Under the pieces are notes generated by a model that was not told the DNA's origin, searched no databases, and was given only the letters and a program-made list of their open reading frames with translations. The position numbers were made by a program, and so were the translations under genes. From Corallium rubrum (taxonomy: Eukaryota; Cnidaria; Anthozoa; Scleralcyonacea; Coralliidae), in assembly GCA_964035015.1 (NCBI GenBank), contig OZ036007.1, positions 12,266,711-12,330,710 of the forward strand: DNA of 64,000 nt. The letters run 5' to 3'. Positions 45,740-59,100 of the stretch are shown here, piece after piece; within the stretch, counting starts at the first letter, position 1, and every line of letters begins with the position of its first letter.

Positions 45740-46030
45740 ATGGAAAAATAAGTTCGGGAGAGACTCTTATTTAAAAGAACTTTTGAAGTAATAAAGATTG
45801 ACGTTTGCAGCTCTTCCATATCTCACTTCGTTCTTGAGATACTGAGATTTGTTTGATATGTAAATAACATCACTTAGACGTCACACTGCGTAATGACTTG
45901 TTGGAAAATCTTGAATATCAAGTTGAGATTATTTAACGAAATCACTTTTAACTGTGCATGTGCTCTGTGTATCGCAGGACACTATACATGAAAAGTTTCA
46001 AGTGATTTACTTGAAATATTGCAAGAATAG
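45740..46030 (+). repeat. CRE-containing dispersed repeat, left arm
   Basis: Carries CTCACTTCGTTCTTGAGATA, TTTGTTTGATATGTAAATAA, ACGTCACACTGCGTAATGAC and TTGTTGGAAAA. The inverse of the last part is at 46430-46500, so together they form a foldback pair interrupted by the SINE at 46031. Confidence 0.6.
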
Positions 46031-46409
46031 TTATGGTTGGGGCAGTCAGAAAACTTTTCTCTACAGCAGTGATATGACTTCATTTGAAATTCTCCTTCCT
46101 CTCGTATTCACGCTGCTGAAGGACAACTGAATATTTAATAACTTACATTGGCTTGGGTCAAGCCGACTTCGTCCTGGAGAAAGATACCTAACTCTTCGTT
46201 CAGGTGGATTAGATATCCCCCGATGAGCCACGGTAATGTGTGCGATATATAATATATGGATATTTCTGACTGCCTCAGCCGGGAGTCCCAATAGCTAGTG
46301 GTAGAGCACTGGTACGTGAACCAGAGACCTTGGGTTCGATTCCTGGTTGGGGCAGTCAGAAAACTTTTCTCTACAGCAGTGATATGACTTCATTTGAAAT
46401 TCTTCTTCC
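46031..46409 (+). mobile_element. Composite tRNA-derived SINE with 13-bp target duplication
   Basis: ATTGCAAGAATAG flanks both sides (46018-46030 and 46410-46422). Within it, a 60-base segment (GGTTGGGGCAGTCAGAAAAC, then TTTTCTCTACAGCAGTGATA and TGACTTCATTTGAAATTCT) occurs twice, 310 bases apart. The right copy is fused to a tRNA-like head (46285-46353), and the left copy starts at the 3' end of such a head. This reads as a partial SINE joined to a full one, inserted as a unit. Confidence 0.7.
46285..46353 (+). mobile_element. tRNA-like head of the composite SINE
   Basis: Acceptor GTCCCAA with TTGGGGC, D arm TAGCTAGTGGTAGAGC, anticodon arm CTGGT/ACCAG around ACGTGA, T arm TTGGG-TTCGATT-CCTGG. 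The anticodon loop has six bases, so it is unlikely to be a functional tRNA. Confidence 0.6.
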
Positions 46410-46561
46410 ATTGCAAGAATAGACATGATTTTCCAACAAGTCATTATACACTGTGACGTCTAAGTGATGTTATTTACATATCACCCAAATCTCAATATCT
46501 AGTCAGTTGATTTTTGTGCTTGTCCGCTGCCCTATGTGCTGGGTTGCTACTAAGCTTGCTA

Positions 46562-46848
<287 letters not shown>

Positions 46849-47180
46849 TACCAATTTCTGGAATTTATATGAAACTTCATCTTTTCCCGTATTTAATATT
46901 TATAAACAATTTTAGTAAGATATAGTTGTAATAATGTAACTTGATAAGACAATTTGTCGTGTGAATTTGTAACTTTTTCACTTGAATCAAGAAAGGGATA
47001 CCTTAAATATATACACATATAGCATTAGTTGACTTCGCGGTATTTGGTCGTGGTCAAGAGTAATAGTATGTACATAAAAAATCAGCTTAGAAATAAATTC
47101 TTTATTGCTATAGAAAGCTTGAAAATGCCCCCAAATCGATCAAAAATATTATAAATAGATGTAATACTATATAATAGATG
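46849..47180. other. Spacer before the satellite array
   Basis: A+T-rich sequence without genes. ATAGATGTAATACTATATAA + TAGATGTAATGG marks the transition into the first monomer near 47180. Confidence 0.5.
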
Positions 47181-50100
47181 TAATGGCCAAAATCGGTCAA
47201 AAAGTAATGGGGTTAGCCTTTACTTTTTGGCCGATTTTGGCCATTTTTTAAAACTTTAAAATATGGTCAAAAACGATAATTTAGCCAAAATAAAGCCTTT
47301 TTTTGCCTTCCAGGGCAACAAGAAGGCTTTCTTTGGGCTAAATATGCATATTTTAGCCTTATTTGAAAAGTTTAAAAAATGGCCAAAATCGGTCAAAAAG
47401 TAAAGGGGTTACCCTTTACTTTTTGACCGACTTTGGCCATTTTTCCAACGTTTGAAATAAGGCTAAAATATGCATATTTAGCCCAAAGAAAGCCTTCTTG
47501 TTGCTCTAGAACGCAAAAAAATGCTTTATTTGGGCTAAATTATCGTTTTTTGACCTTATTTTAAAGTTTGAAAAAATGGCCAAAATCAGCCAAAAGTAAA
47601 GGCTAACCCCTTTACTTTTTGACCGACTTTGGCCATTTTTTCAACTTTTGAAATACGGCTAAAATATGCATATTTAGCCCAAATAAAGCCTTGTTGTTGC
47701 TCTAGAACGCAAAAAAATGCTTTATTTGGGCTAAATTATCGTTTTTTGACCTTATTTTAAAGTTTGAAAAAATGGCCAAAATCAGCCAAAAGCAAAGGCT
47801 AACCCCTTTACTTTTTGACCGACTTTGGCTATTTTTTCAACTTTTGAAATAAGGCTAAAATATGCATATTTAGCCCAAAGAAAGCCTTTTTGTTGCTCTA
47901 GAACGCAAAAAAATGCTTTATTTGGGCTAAATTATCGTTTTTTGACCGTATTTTTACGTTTGAAAAAATGGCCAAAATCGGTCCAAAAGTAAAGGGGTTA
48001 GCCTTTACTTTTTGGCCGATTTGGGCCATTCTTTCATCTTTTGAAATAAGGCTAAAATATGCATATTTAGCCCAAAGAAAGCCTTCTTGTTGCTCTAGAA
48101 CGCAAAAAAATGCTTTATTTGAGCTAAATTATCGTTTTTTGACTTTATTTTAAAGTTTGAAAAAATGGCCCAAATCAGCCAAAAGTAAAGGCTAACCCCT
48201 TTACTTTTGGACCGATTTTGGCCATTTTTTCAAACTTAAAAATACGGTCAAAAAACGATAATTTAGCCCAAATAAAGCCTTTTTTTGGCTTCTAGAGAAA
48301 CAAGAGGGCTTTCTTTGGGCTAAATATGCATATTTTAGCCTTATTTCAAAAGTTGAAAAGATGGCCAAAATCGGTCAAAAAGTAAAGGGGTTAGCCTTTA
48401 CTTTTTGGCCGAATTTGGCCATTTTTTCAAACTTAAAAGTAAGGTCAAAAAACGATAATTTAGCCCAAATAAAGGCTTTTTTGCCTTCCAGAGCAACAAG
48501 AAGGCTTTCTTTGGGTTAAATATGCATGTTTTAGCCTTATTTCAAAAGTTGAAAAGTTGGCCAAAAATCGGTCAAAAAGTAAAGGGGTTAGCCTTTACTT
48601 TTTGGCCGATTTTGGTCATTTCTTCAAACTTTAAAATAAGGTCAAAAAACGACAATTTAGCCCAAATAAATCTTTTTTTTTTGCCTTCTAGAGAAACAAG
48701 AAGGCTTTCTTTGGGCTAAATATGCATAATTTCGCTTTATTTCAAAAGTTGAAAAAATGGCCAAAGTCGGTCAAAAAGTAAAGGGGTTAGCCTTTACTTT
48801 TTGGCCGATTTTGGTCATTTCTTCAAACTTTAAAATAAGGTCAAAAAACGACAATTTAGCCCAAATAAATCTTTTTTTTTTGCCTTCTAGAGAAACAAGA
48901 AGGCTTTCTTTGGGCTAAATATGCATAATTTCGCTTTATTTCAAAAGTTGAAAAAATGGCCAAAGTCGGTCAAAAAGTAAAGGGGTTAGCCTTTACTTTT
49001 TGGCTGATTTTGGCCATTTTTTCAAACTTAAAAGTAAGGTCAAAAAACGATAATTTAGCCCAAATAAAGGCTTTTTTGCCTTCCAGAGCAACAAGAAGGC
49101 TTTCTTTGGGTTAAATATGCATGTTTTAGCCTTATTTCAAAAGTTGAAAAGTTGGCCAAAAATCGGTCAAAAAGTAAAGGGGTTAGCCTTTACTTTTTGG
49201 CCGATTTTGGTCATTTCTTCAAACTTTAAAATAAGGTCAAAAAACGATAATTTAGGCAAAATAAAGGATTTTTTTGCGTTCTAGAGCAACAAGACGGCTT
49301 TATTTGGGCCAAATATGCACATTTTAGCCTTCCCAAATCGGCCAAAAAGTAAAGGCTAACCCCTTTACTTTTGGACCGATTTTGGCCATTTTTTCAAACT
49401 TAAAAATAAGTTAAAAAAACGACAATTTAGCGCAAGTAAAACCTTTTTTTGCCTTCTGCAGAAACAAGAAGGCTTTCTTTGGGCTAAATATGCATAATTT
49501 CGCTTTATTTCAAAAGTTGAAAAAATGGCCAAAGTTGGTCAAAAAGTAAAGGGGTTAGTTAGCCTTTACTTTTGGCTGATTTTGGCCATTTTTTCAAACT
49601 TTAAAATAAGGTGAAAAAACGATAACTTAGCCCAAAGAAAGCATTTTTTTGCGTTCTAGAATAACAAGAAGGCTTTATTTGGGATAAATATGCATATTTT
49701 AGCCTTATTTCAAAAGTTGAAAAAAATGGCCCAAATCGGCCAAAAAGTAAAGGCTAACCCTTAACTTTTTGACCGACTTTGGCCATTTTTTCAACTTTTG
49801 AAATACGGCTAAAATATGCATATTTAGCCCAAATAAAGCCTTCTTGTTGCTCTAGAACGCAAAAAAATGCTTTATTTGGGCTAAATTATCGTTTTTTGAC
49901 CTTATTTTAAAGTTTGAAAAAATGGCCAAAATCAGCCAAAAGCAAAGGCTAACCCCTTTACTTTTTGACCGACTTTGGCTATTTTTTCAACTTTTGAAAT
50001 AAGGCTAAAATATGCATATTTAGCCCAAAGAAAGCCTTTTTGTTGCTCTAGAACGCAAAAAAATGCTTTATTTGGGCTAAATTATCGTTTTTTGACCGTA

Positions 50101-53100
50101 TTTTTACGTTTGAAAAAATGGCCAAAATCGGTCCAAAAGTAAAGGGGTTAGCCTTTACTTTTTGGCCGATTTGTGCCATTCTTTCATCTTTTGAAATAGC
50201 CTTATTTCAAAAGATGAAAGAATGGCTCAAATCGGCCAAAAAGTAAAGGCTAACCCCTTTACTTTTGGACCGATTTTGACCGATTTTAAAATATGCATAT
50301 TTAGCCCAAAGAAAGCCTTCTTGTTGCTCTAGAACGCAAAAAAATGCTTTATTTGAGCTAAATTATCGTTTTTTGACTTTATTTTAAAGTTTGAAAAAAT
50401 GGCCCAAATCAGCCAAAAGTAAAGGCTAACCCCTTTACTTTTGGACCGATTTTGGCCATTTTTTCAAACTTAAAAATACGGTCAAAAAACGATAATTTAG
50501 CCCAAATAAAGCCTTTTTTTGGCTTCTAGAGAAACAAGAGGGCTTTCTTTGGGCTAAATATGCATATTTTAGCCTTATTTCAAAAGTTGAAAAGATGGCC
50601 AAAATCGGTCAAAAAGTAAAGGGGTTAGCCTTTACTTTTTGGCCGAATTTGGCCATTTTTTCAAACTTAAAAGTAAGGTCAAAAAACGATAATTTAGCCC
50701 AAATAAAGGCTTTTTTGCCTTCCAGAGCAACAAGAAGGCTTTCTTTGGGTTAAATATGCATGTTTTAGCCTTATTTCAAAAGTTGAAAAGTTGGCCAAAA
50801 ATCGGTCAAAAAGTAAAGGGGTTAGCCTTTACTTTTTGGCCGATTTTGGCCATTTTTTCAAACTTTAAAATAGGTCAAAAGGCGATAATTTAGCCAAAAT
50901 AAAGCCTTTTTTTGACTTCTAGAGCAACAAGAAGGCTTTATTTGGGCTAAATATGCATATTTTAGCCTTATTTCAAAAAATTAAAAAATGGCCAAAATCG
51001 GTCAAAAAGTAAAGGGGTTACCCTTTACTTTTTGACCGACTTTGGCCATTTTTCCAACGTTTGAAATAAGGCTAAAATATGCATATTTAGCCCAAAGAAA
51101 GCCTTCTTGTTGCCCTGGAAGGCAAAAAAAGCTTTATTTTGGGCTAAATTATCGTTTTTTGACCTTATTTTAAAGTTTGAAAAAATGGCCAAAATCAGCC
51201 AAAAGTAAAGGCTAACCCCTTTACTTTTGGACCGATTTTGGCCATTTTTTCAAACTTAAAAATACGGTCAAAAAACGATAATTTAGCCCAAATAAAGCCT
51301 TGTTGTTGCTCTAGAACGCAAAAAAATGCTTTATTTGGGCTAAATTATCGTTTTTTGACCTTATTTTAAAGTTTGAAAAAATGGCCAAAATCAGCCAAAA
51401 GTAAAGGCTAACCCCTTTACTTTTGGACCGATTTTGGCCATTTTTTCAAACTTAAAAATACGGTCAAAAAACGATAATTTAGCCCAAATAAAGCCTTGTT
51501 GTTGCTCTAGAACGCAAAAAAATGCTTTATTTGGGCTAAATTATCGTTTTTTGACCTTATTTTAAAGTTTGAAAAAATGGCCAAAATCAGCCAAAAGCAA
51601 AGGCTAACCCCTTTACTTTTTGACCGACTTTGGCTATTTTTTCAACTTTTGAAATAAGGCTAAAATATGCATATTTAGCCCAAAGAAAGCCTTTTTGTTG
51701 CTCTAGAACGCAAAAAAATGCTTTATTTGGGCTAAATTATCGTTTTTTGACCGTATTTTTACGTTTGAAAAAATGGCCAAAATCGGTCCAAAAGTAAAGG
51801 GGTTAGCCTTTACTTTTTGGCCGATTTGGGCCATTCTTTCATCTTTTGAAATAAGGCTAAAATATGCATATTTAGCCCAAAGAAAGCCTTCTTGTTGCTC
51901 TAGAACGCAAAAAAATGCTTTATTTGAGCTAAATTATCGTTTTTTGACTTTATTTTAAAGTTTGAAAAAATGGCCCAAATCAGCCAAAAGTAAAGGCTAA
52001 CCCCTTTACTTTTGGACCGATTTTGGCCATTTTTTCAAACTTAAAAATACGGTCAAAAAACGATAATTTAGCCCAAATAAAGCCTTTTTTTGGCTTCTAG
52101 AGAAACAAGAGGGCTTTCTTTGGGCTAAATATGCATATTTTAGCCTTATTTCAAAAGTTGAAAAGATGGCCAAAATCGGTCAAAAAGTAAAGGGGTTAGC
52201 CTTTACTTTTTGGCCGATTTTGGCCATTTTTTCAAACTTAAAAAGAAGGTCAAAAACGATAACTTAACCCAAATAAAGCCGTTTTTGCGTTCTAGAGCAA
52301 CAAGAAGGCTTTCTTTGGGTTAAATATGCATGTTTTAGCCTTATTTCAAAAGTTGAAAAGTTGGCCAAAAATCGGTCAAAAAGTAAAGGGGTTAGCCTTT
52401 ACTTTTTGGCCGATTTTGGTCATTTCTTCAAACTTTAAAATAAGGTCAAAAAACGACAATTTAGCCCAAATAAATCTTTTTTTTTTGCCTTCTAGAGAAA
52501 CAAGAAGGCTTTCTTTGGGCTAAATATGCATAATTTCGCTTTATTTCAAAAGTTGAAAAAATGGCCAAAGTCGGTCAAAAAGTAAAGGGGTTAGCCTTTA
52601 CTTTTTGGCCGATTTTGGTCATTTCTTCAAACTTTAAAATAAGGTCAAAAAACGACAATTTAGCCCAAATAAATCTTTTTTTTTTGCCTTCTAGAGAAAC
52701 AAGAAGGCTTTCTTTGGGCTAAATATGCATAATTTCGCTTTATTTCAAAAGTTGAAAAAATGGCCAAAGTCGGTCGAAAAGTAAAGGCTAATGCGTTTAC
52801 TTTTTGGTCGATTTTGGCCATTTTTTCAAACTTAAAAAGAAGGTCAAAAACGATAACTTAACCCAAATAAAGCCGTTTTTGCGTTCTAGAGCAACAAGAA
52901 GGCTTTCTTTGGGTGAAATATGCATATCTTAGCCGTATTTCAAAAGTTGAAAAAATGCCCAAAATCGGTCAAAAAGTAAAGGGGTTAGCCTTTACTTTTT
53001 GGCCGATTTTGGTCATTTCTTCAAACTTTAAAATAAGGTCAAAAAACGATAATTTAGGCAAAATAAAGGATTTTTTTGCGTTCTAGAGCAACAAGACGGC

Positions 53101-56100
53101 TTTATTTGGGCCAAATATGCACATTTTAGCCTTCCCAAATCGGCCAAAAAGTAAAGGCTAACCCCTTTACTTTTGGACCGATTTTGGCCATTTTTTCAAA
53201 CTTAAAAATAAGTTAAAAAAACGACAATTTAGCGCAAGTAAAACCTTTTTTTGCCTTCTGCAGAAACAAGAAGGCTTTCTTTGGGCTAAATATGCATAAT
53301 TTCGCTTTATTTCAAAAGTTGAAAAAATGGCCAAAGTTGGTCAAAAAGTAAAGGGGTTAGTTAGCCTTTACTTTTGGCTGATTTTGGCCATTTTTTCAAA
53401 CTTTAAAATAAGGTGAAAAAACGATAACTTAGCCCAAAGAAAGCATTTTTTTGCGTTCTAGAATAACAAGAAGGCTTTATTTGGGATAAATATGCATATT
53501 TTAGCCTTATTTCAAAAGTTGAAAAAAATGGCCCAAATCGGCCAAAAAGTAAAGGCTAACCCTTAACTTTTTGACCGACTTTGGCCATTTTTTCAACTTT
53601 TGAAATACGGCTAAAATATGCATATTTAGCCCAAATAAAGCCTTCTTGTTGCTCTAGAACGCAAAAAAATGCTTTATTTGGGCTAAATTATCGTTTTTTG
53701 ACCTTATTTTAAAGTTTGAAAAAATGGCCAAAATCAGCCAAAAGCAAAGGCTAACCCCTTTACTTTTTGACCGACTTTGGCTATTTTTTCAACTTTTGAA
53801 ATAAGGCTAAAATATGCATATTTAGCCCAAAGAAAGCCTTTTTGTTGCTCTAGAACGCAAAAAAATGCTTTATTTGGGCTAAATTATCGTTTTTTGACCG
53901 TATTTTTACGTTTGAAAAAATGGCCAAAATCGGTCCAAAAGTAAAGGGGTTAGCCTTTACTTTTTGGCCGATTTGGGCCATTCTTTCATCTTTTGAAATA
54001 GCCTTATTTCAAAAGATGAAAGAATGGCCCAAATCGACCAAAAAGTAAAGGCTAACCCCTTTACTTTTGGACCGATTTTGACCGATTTTAAAATATGCAT
54101 ATTTAGCCCAAAGAAAGCCTTCTTGTTGCTCTAGAACGGAAAAAAATGCTTTATTTGAGCTAAATTATCGTTTTTTGACTTTATTTTAAAGTTTGAAAAA
54201 ATGGCCCAAATCAGCCAAAAGTAAAGGCTAACCCCTTTACTTTTGGACCGATTTTGGCCATTTTTTCAAACTTAAAAATACGGTCAAAAAACGATAATTT
54301 AGCCCAAATAAAGCCTTTTTTTGGCTTCTAGAGAAACAAGAGGGCTTTCTTTGGGCTAAATATGCATATTTTAGCCTTATTTCAAAAGTTGAAAAGATGG
54401 CCAAAATCGGTCAAAAAGTAAAGGGGTTAGCCTTTACTTTTTGGCCGAATTTGGCCATTTTTTCAAACTTAAAAGTAAGGTCAAAAAACGATAATTTAGC
54501 CCAAATAAAGGCTTTTTTGCCTTCCAGAGCAACAAGAAGGCTTTCTTTGGGTTAAATATGCATGTTTTAGCCTTATTTCAAAAGTTGAAAAGTTGGCCAA
54601 AAATCGGTCAAAAAGTAAAGGGGTTAGCCTTTACTTTTTGGCCGATTTTGGCCATTTTTTCAAACTTTAAAATATGGTCAAAAACGATAATTTAGCCAAA
54701 ATAAAGCCTTTTTTTGCCTTCCAGGGCAACAAGAAGGCTTTCTTTGGGCTAAATATGCATATTTTAGCCTTATTTGAAAAGTTTAAAAAATGGCCAAAAT
54801 CGGTCAAAAAGTAAAGGGGTTACCCTTTACTTTTTGACCGACTTTGGCCATTTTTCCAACGTTTGAAATAAGGCTAAAATATGCATATTTAGCCCAAAGA
54901 AAGCCTTCTTGTTGCTCTAGAACGCAAAAAAATGCTTTATTTGGGCTAAATTATCGTTTTTTGACCTTATTTTAAAGTTTGAAAAAATGGCCAAAATCAG
55001 CCAAAAGTAAAGGCTAACCCCTTTACTTTTGGACCGATTTTGGCCATTTTTTCAAACTTAAAAATACGGTCAAAAAACGATAATTTAGCCCAAATAAAGC
55101 CTTGTTGTTGCTCTAGAACGCAAAAAAATGCTTTATTTGGGCTAAATTATCGTTTTTTGACCTTATTTTAAAGTTTGAAAAAATGGCCAAAATCAGCCAA
55201 AAGCAAAGGCTAACCCCTTTACTTTTTGACCGACTTTGGCTATTTTTTCAACTTTTGAAATAAGGCTAAAATATGCATATTTAGCCCAAAGAAAGCCTTT
55301 TTGTTGCTCTAGAACGCAAAAAAAGGCTTTATTTGGTAAATTATCGTTTTTTGACCTTATTTTTAAGTTTGAAAAAATGGCCAAAATCGGTCAAAAAGTA
55401 AAGGGGTTAGCCTTTACTTTTTGGCCGATTTTGGCCATTTTTTCAAACTTTGAAATAAGGTTAAAATATGCATATTTAGCCCAAAGAAAGCCTTCTTGTT
55501 GCTCTAGAACGCAAAAAAATGCTTTATTTGAGCTAAATTATCGTTTTTTGACTTTATTTTAAAGTTTGAAAAAATGGCCCAAATCAGCCAAAAGTAAAGG
55601 CTAACCCCTTTACTTTTGGACCGATTTTGGCCATTTTTTCAAACTTAAAAATACGGTCAAAAAACGATAATTTAGCCCAAATAAAGCCTTTTTTTGGCTT
55701 CTAGAGAAACAAGAGGGCTTTCTTTGGGCTAAATATGCATATTTTAGCCTTATTTCAAAAGTTGAAAAGATGGCCAAAATCGGTCAAAAAGTAAAGGGGT
55801 TAGCCTTTACTTTTTGGCCGAATTTGGCCATTTTTTCAAACTTAAAAGTAAGGTCAAAAAACGATAATTTAGCCCAAATAAAGGCTTTTTTGCCTTCCAG
55901 AGCAACAAGAAGGCTTTCTTTGGGTTAAATATGCATGTTTTAGCCTTATTTCAAAAGTTGAAAAGTTGGCCAAAAATCGGTCAAAAAGTAAAGGGGTTAG
56001 CCTTTACTTTTTGGCCGATTTTGGTCATTTCTTCAAACTTTAAAATAAGGTCAAAAAACGATAATTTAGGCAAAATAAAGGATTTTTTTGCGTTCTAGAG

Positions 56101-59100
56101 CAACAAGACGGCTTTATTTGGGCCAAATATGCACATTTTAGCCTTCCCAAATCGGCCAAAAAGTAAAGGCTAACCCCTTTACTTTTGGACCGATTTTGGC
56201 CATTTTTTCAAACTTAAAAATAAGTTAAAAAAACGACAATTTAGCGCAAGTAAAACCTTTTTTTGCCTTCTGCAGAAACAAGAAGGCTTTCTTTGGGCTA
56301 AATATGCATAATTTCGCTTTATTTCAAAAGTTGAAAAAATGGCCAAAGTTGGTCAAAAAGTAAAGGGGTTAGTTAGCCTTTACTTTTGGCTGATTTTGGC
56401 CATTTTTTCAAACTTTAAAATAAGGTGAAAAAACGATAACTTAGCCCAAAGAAAGCATTTTTTTGCGTTCTAGAATAACAAGAAGGCTTTATTTGGGATA
56501 AATATGCATATTTTAGCCTTATTTCAAAAGTTGAAAAAAATGGCCCAAATCGGCCAAAAAGTAAAGGCTAACCCTTAACTTTTTGACCGACTTTGGCCAT
56601 TTTTTCAACTTTTGAAATACGGCTAAAATATGCATATTTAGCCCAAATAAAGCCTTCTTGTTGCTCTAGAACGCAAAAAAATGCTTTATTTGGGCTAAAT
56701 TATCGTTTTTTGACCTTATTTTAAAGTTTGAAAAAATGGCCAAAATCAGCCAAAAGCAAAGGCTAACCCCTTTACTTTTTGACCGACTTTGGCTATTTTT
56801 TCAACTTTTGAAATAAGGCTAAAATATGCATATTTAGCCCAAAGAAAGCCTTTTTGTTGCTCTAGAACGCAAAAAAATGCTTTATTTGGGTTAAATTATC
56901 GTTTTTTGACCGTATTTTTACGTTTGAAAAAATGGCCAAAATCGGTCCAAAAGTAAAGGGGTTAGCCTTTACTTTTTGGCCGATTTGGGCCATTCTTTCA
57001 TCTTTTGAAATAGCCTTATTTCAAAAGATGAAAGAATGGCCCAAATCGACCAAAAAGTAAAGGCTAACCCCTTTACTTTTGGACCGATTTTGACCGATTT
57101 TAAAATATGCATATTTAGCCCAAAGAAAGCCTTCTTGTTGCTCTAGAACGCAAAAAAATGCTTTATTTGAGCTAAATTATCGTTTTTTGACTTTATTTTA
57201 AAGTTTGAAAAAATGGCCAAAATCGGCCAAAAAGTAAAGGCTAACCCCTTTACTTTTTGACCGATTTTGGCCATTTTTTCAAACTTAAAAATACGGTCAA
57301 AAAACGATAATTTAGCCCAAATAAAGCCTTTTTTTGGCTTCTAGAGAAACAAGAGGGCTTTCTTTGGGCTAAATATGCATATTTTAGCCGTATTTCAAAA
57401 GCTGAAAAAATGGCCAAAATCCGTCAAAAAGTAAAGGGGTTAGCCTTTACTTTTTGGCCGATTTTCGCCATTTTTTCAAACTTTAAAATAAGGTCAAAAA
57501 ACGATAATTTAGCCCAAATAAAGCCTTTTTTTGCCTTCTAAAGCAACAAGAAGGCTTTATTTGGCTAAATATGGATATTTTAGCCGTATTTCAAAAGCTG
57601 AAAAAATGGCCAAAATCCGTCAAAAAGTAAAGGGGTTAGCCTTTACTTTTTGGCCGATTTTGGCCATTTTTTCAAACTTTAAAATAGGTCAAAAGGCGAT
57701 CATTTAGCCCCAATAAAGCCTTTTTTTGCCTTCTAAAGCAACAAGAAGGCTTTATTTGGGCTAAATATGCATATTTTAGCCTTATTTGAAAAGTTTAAAA
57801 AATGGCCAAAATCGGTCAAAAAGTAAAGGGGTTACCCTTTACTTTTTGACCGACTTTGGCCATTTTTCCAACGTTTGAAATAAGGCTAAAATATGCATAT
57901 TTAGCCCAAAGAAAGCCTTCTTGTTGCTCTAGAACGCAAAAAAATGCTTTATTTGGGCTAAATTATCGTTTTTTGACCTTATTTTAAAGTTTGAAAAAAT
58001 GGCCAAAATCAGCCAAAAGTAAAGGCTAACCCCTTTACTTTTGGACCGATTTTGGCCATTTTTTCAAACTTAAAAATACGGTCAAAAAACGATAATTTAG
58101 CCCAAATAAAGCCTTGTTGTTGCTCTAGAAGGCAAAAAAAGGCTTTATTTGGCTAAATATGGATATTTTAGCCGTATTTCAAAAGCTGAAAAAATGGCCA
58201 AAATCGGTCAAAAAGTAAAGGCTAACCCCTTTACTTTTTGACCGATTTTGGCCATTTTTTCAACTTTGGAAATAAGGCTAAAATATGCATATTTAGCCCA
58301 AAGAAAGCCTTTTTGTTGCTCTAGAACGCAAAAAAATGCTTTATTTGGGCTAAATTATCGTTTTTTGACCGTATTTTTACGTTTGAAAAAATGGCCAAAA
58401 TCGGTCCAAAAGTAAAGGGGTTAGCCTTTACTTTTTGGCCGATTTGGGCCATTCTTTCATCTTTTGAAATAAGGCTAAAATATGCATATTTAGCCCAAAG
58501 AAAGCCTTCTTGTTGCTCTAGAACGCAAAAAAATGCTTTATTTGAGCTAAATTATCGTTTTTTGACTTTATTTTAAAGTTTGAAAAAATGGCCCAAATCA
58601 GCCAAAAGTAAAGGCTAACCCCTTTACTTTTGGACCGATTTTGGCCATTTTTTCAAACTTAAAAATACGGTCAAAAAACGATAATTTAGCCCAAATAAAG
58701 CCTTTTTTTGGCTTCTAGAGAAACAAGAGGGCTTTCTTTGGGCTAAATATGCATATTTTAGCCTTATTTCAAAAGTTGAAAAGATGGCCAAAATCGGTCA
58801 AAAAGTAAAGGGGTTAGCCTTTACTTTTTGGCCGAATTTGGCCATTTTTTCAAACTTAAAAAGAAGGTCAAAAAACGATAACTTAACCCAAATAAAGCCG
58901 TTTTTGCGTTCTAGAGCAACAAGAAGGCTTTCTTTGGGTGAAATATGCATATCTTAGCCGTATTTCAAAAGTTGAAAAAATGCCCAAAATCGGTCAAAAA
59001 GTAAAGGAGTTAGCCTTTACATTTTGATCGATTTTGGACATATTTCAAACATAAAAATAAGGTCAAAAAACGACAATTTAGCCCAAATAAATCTTTTTTT

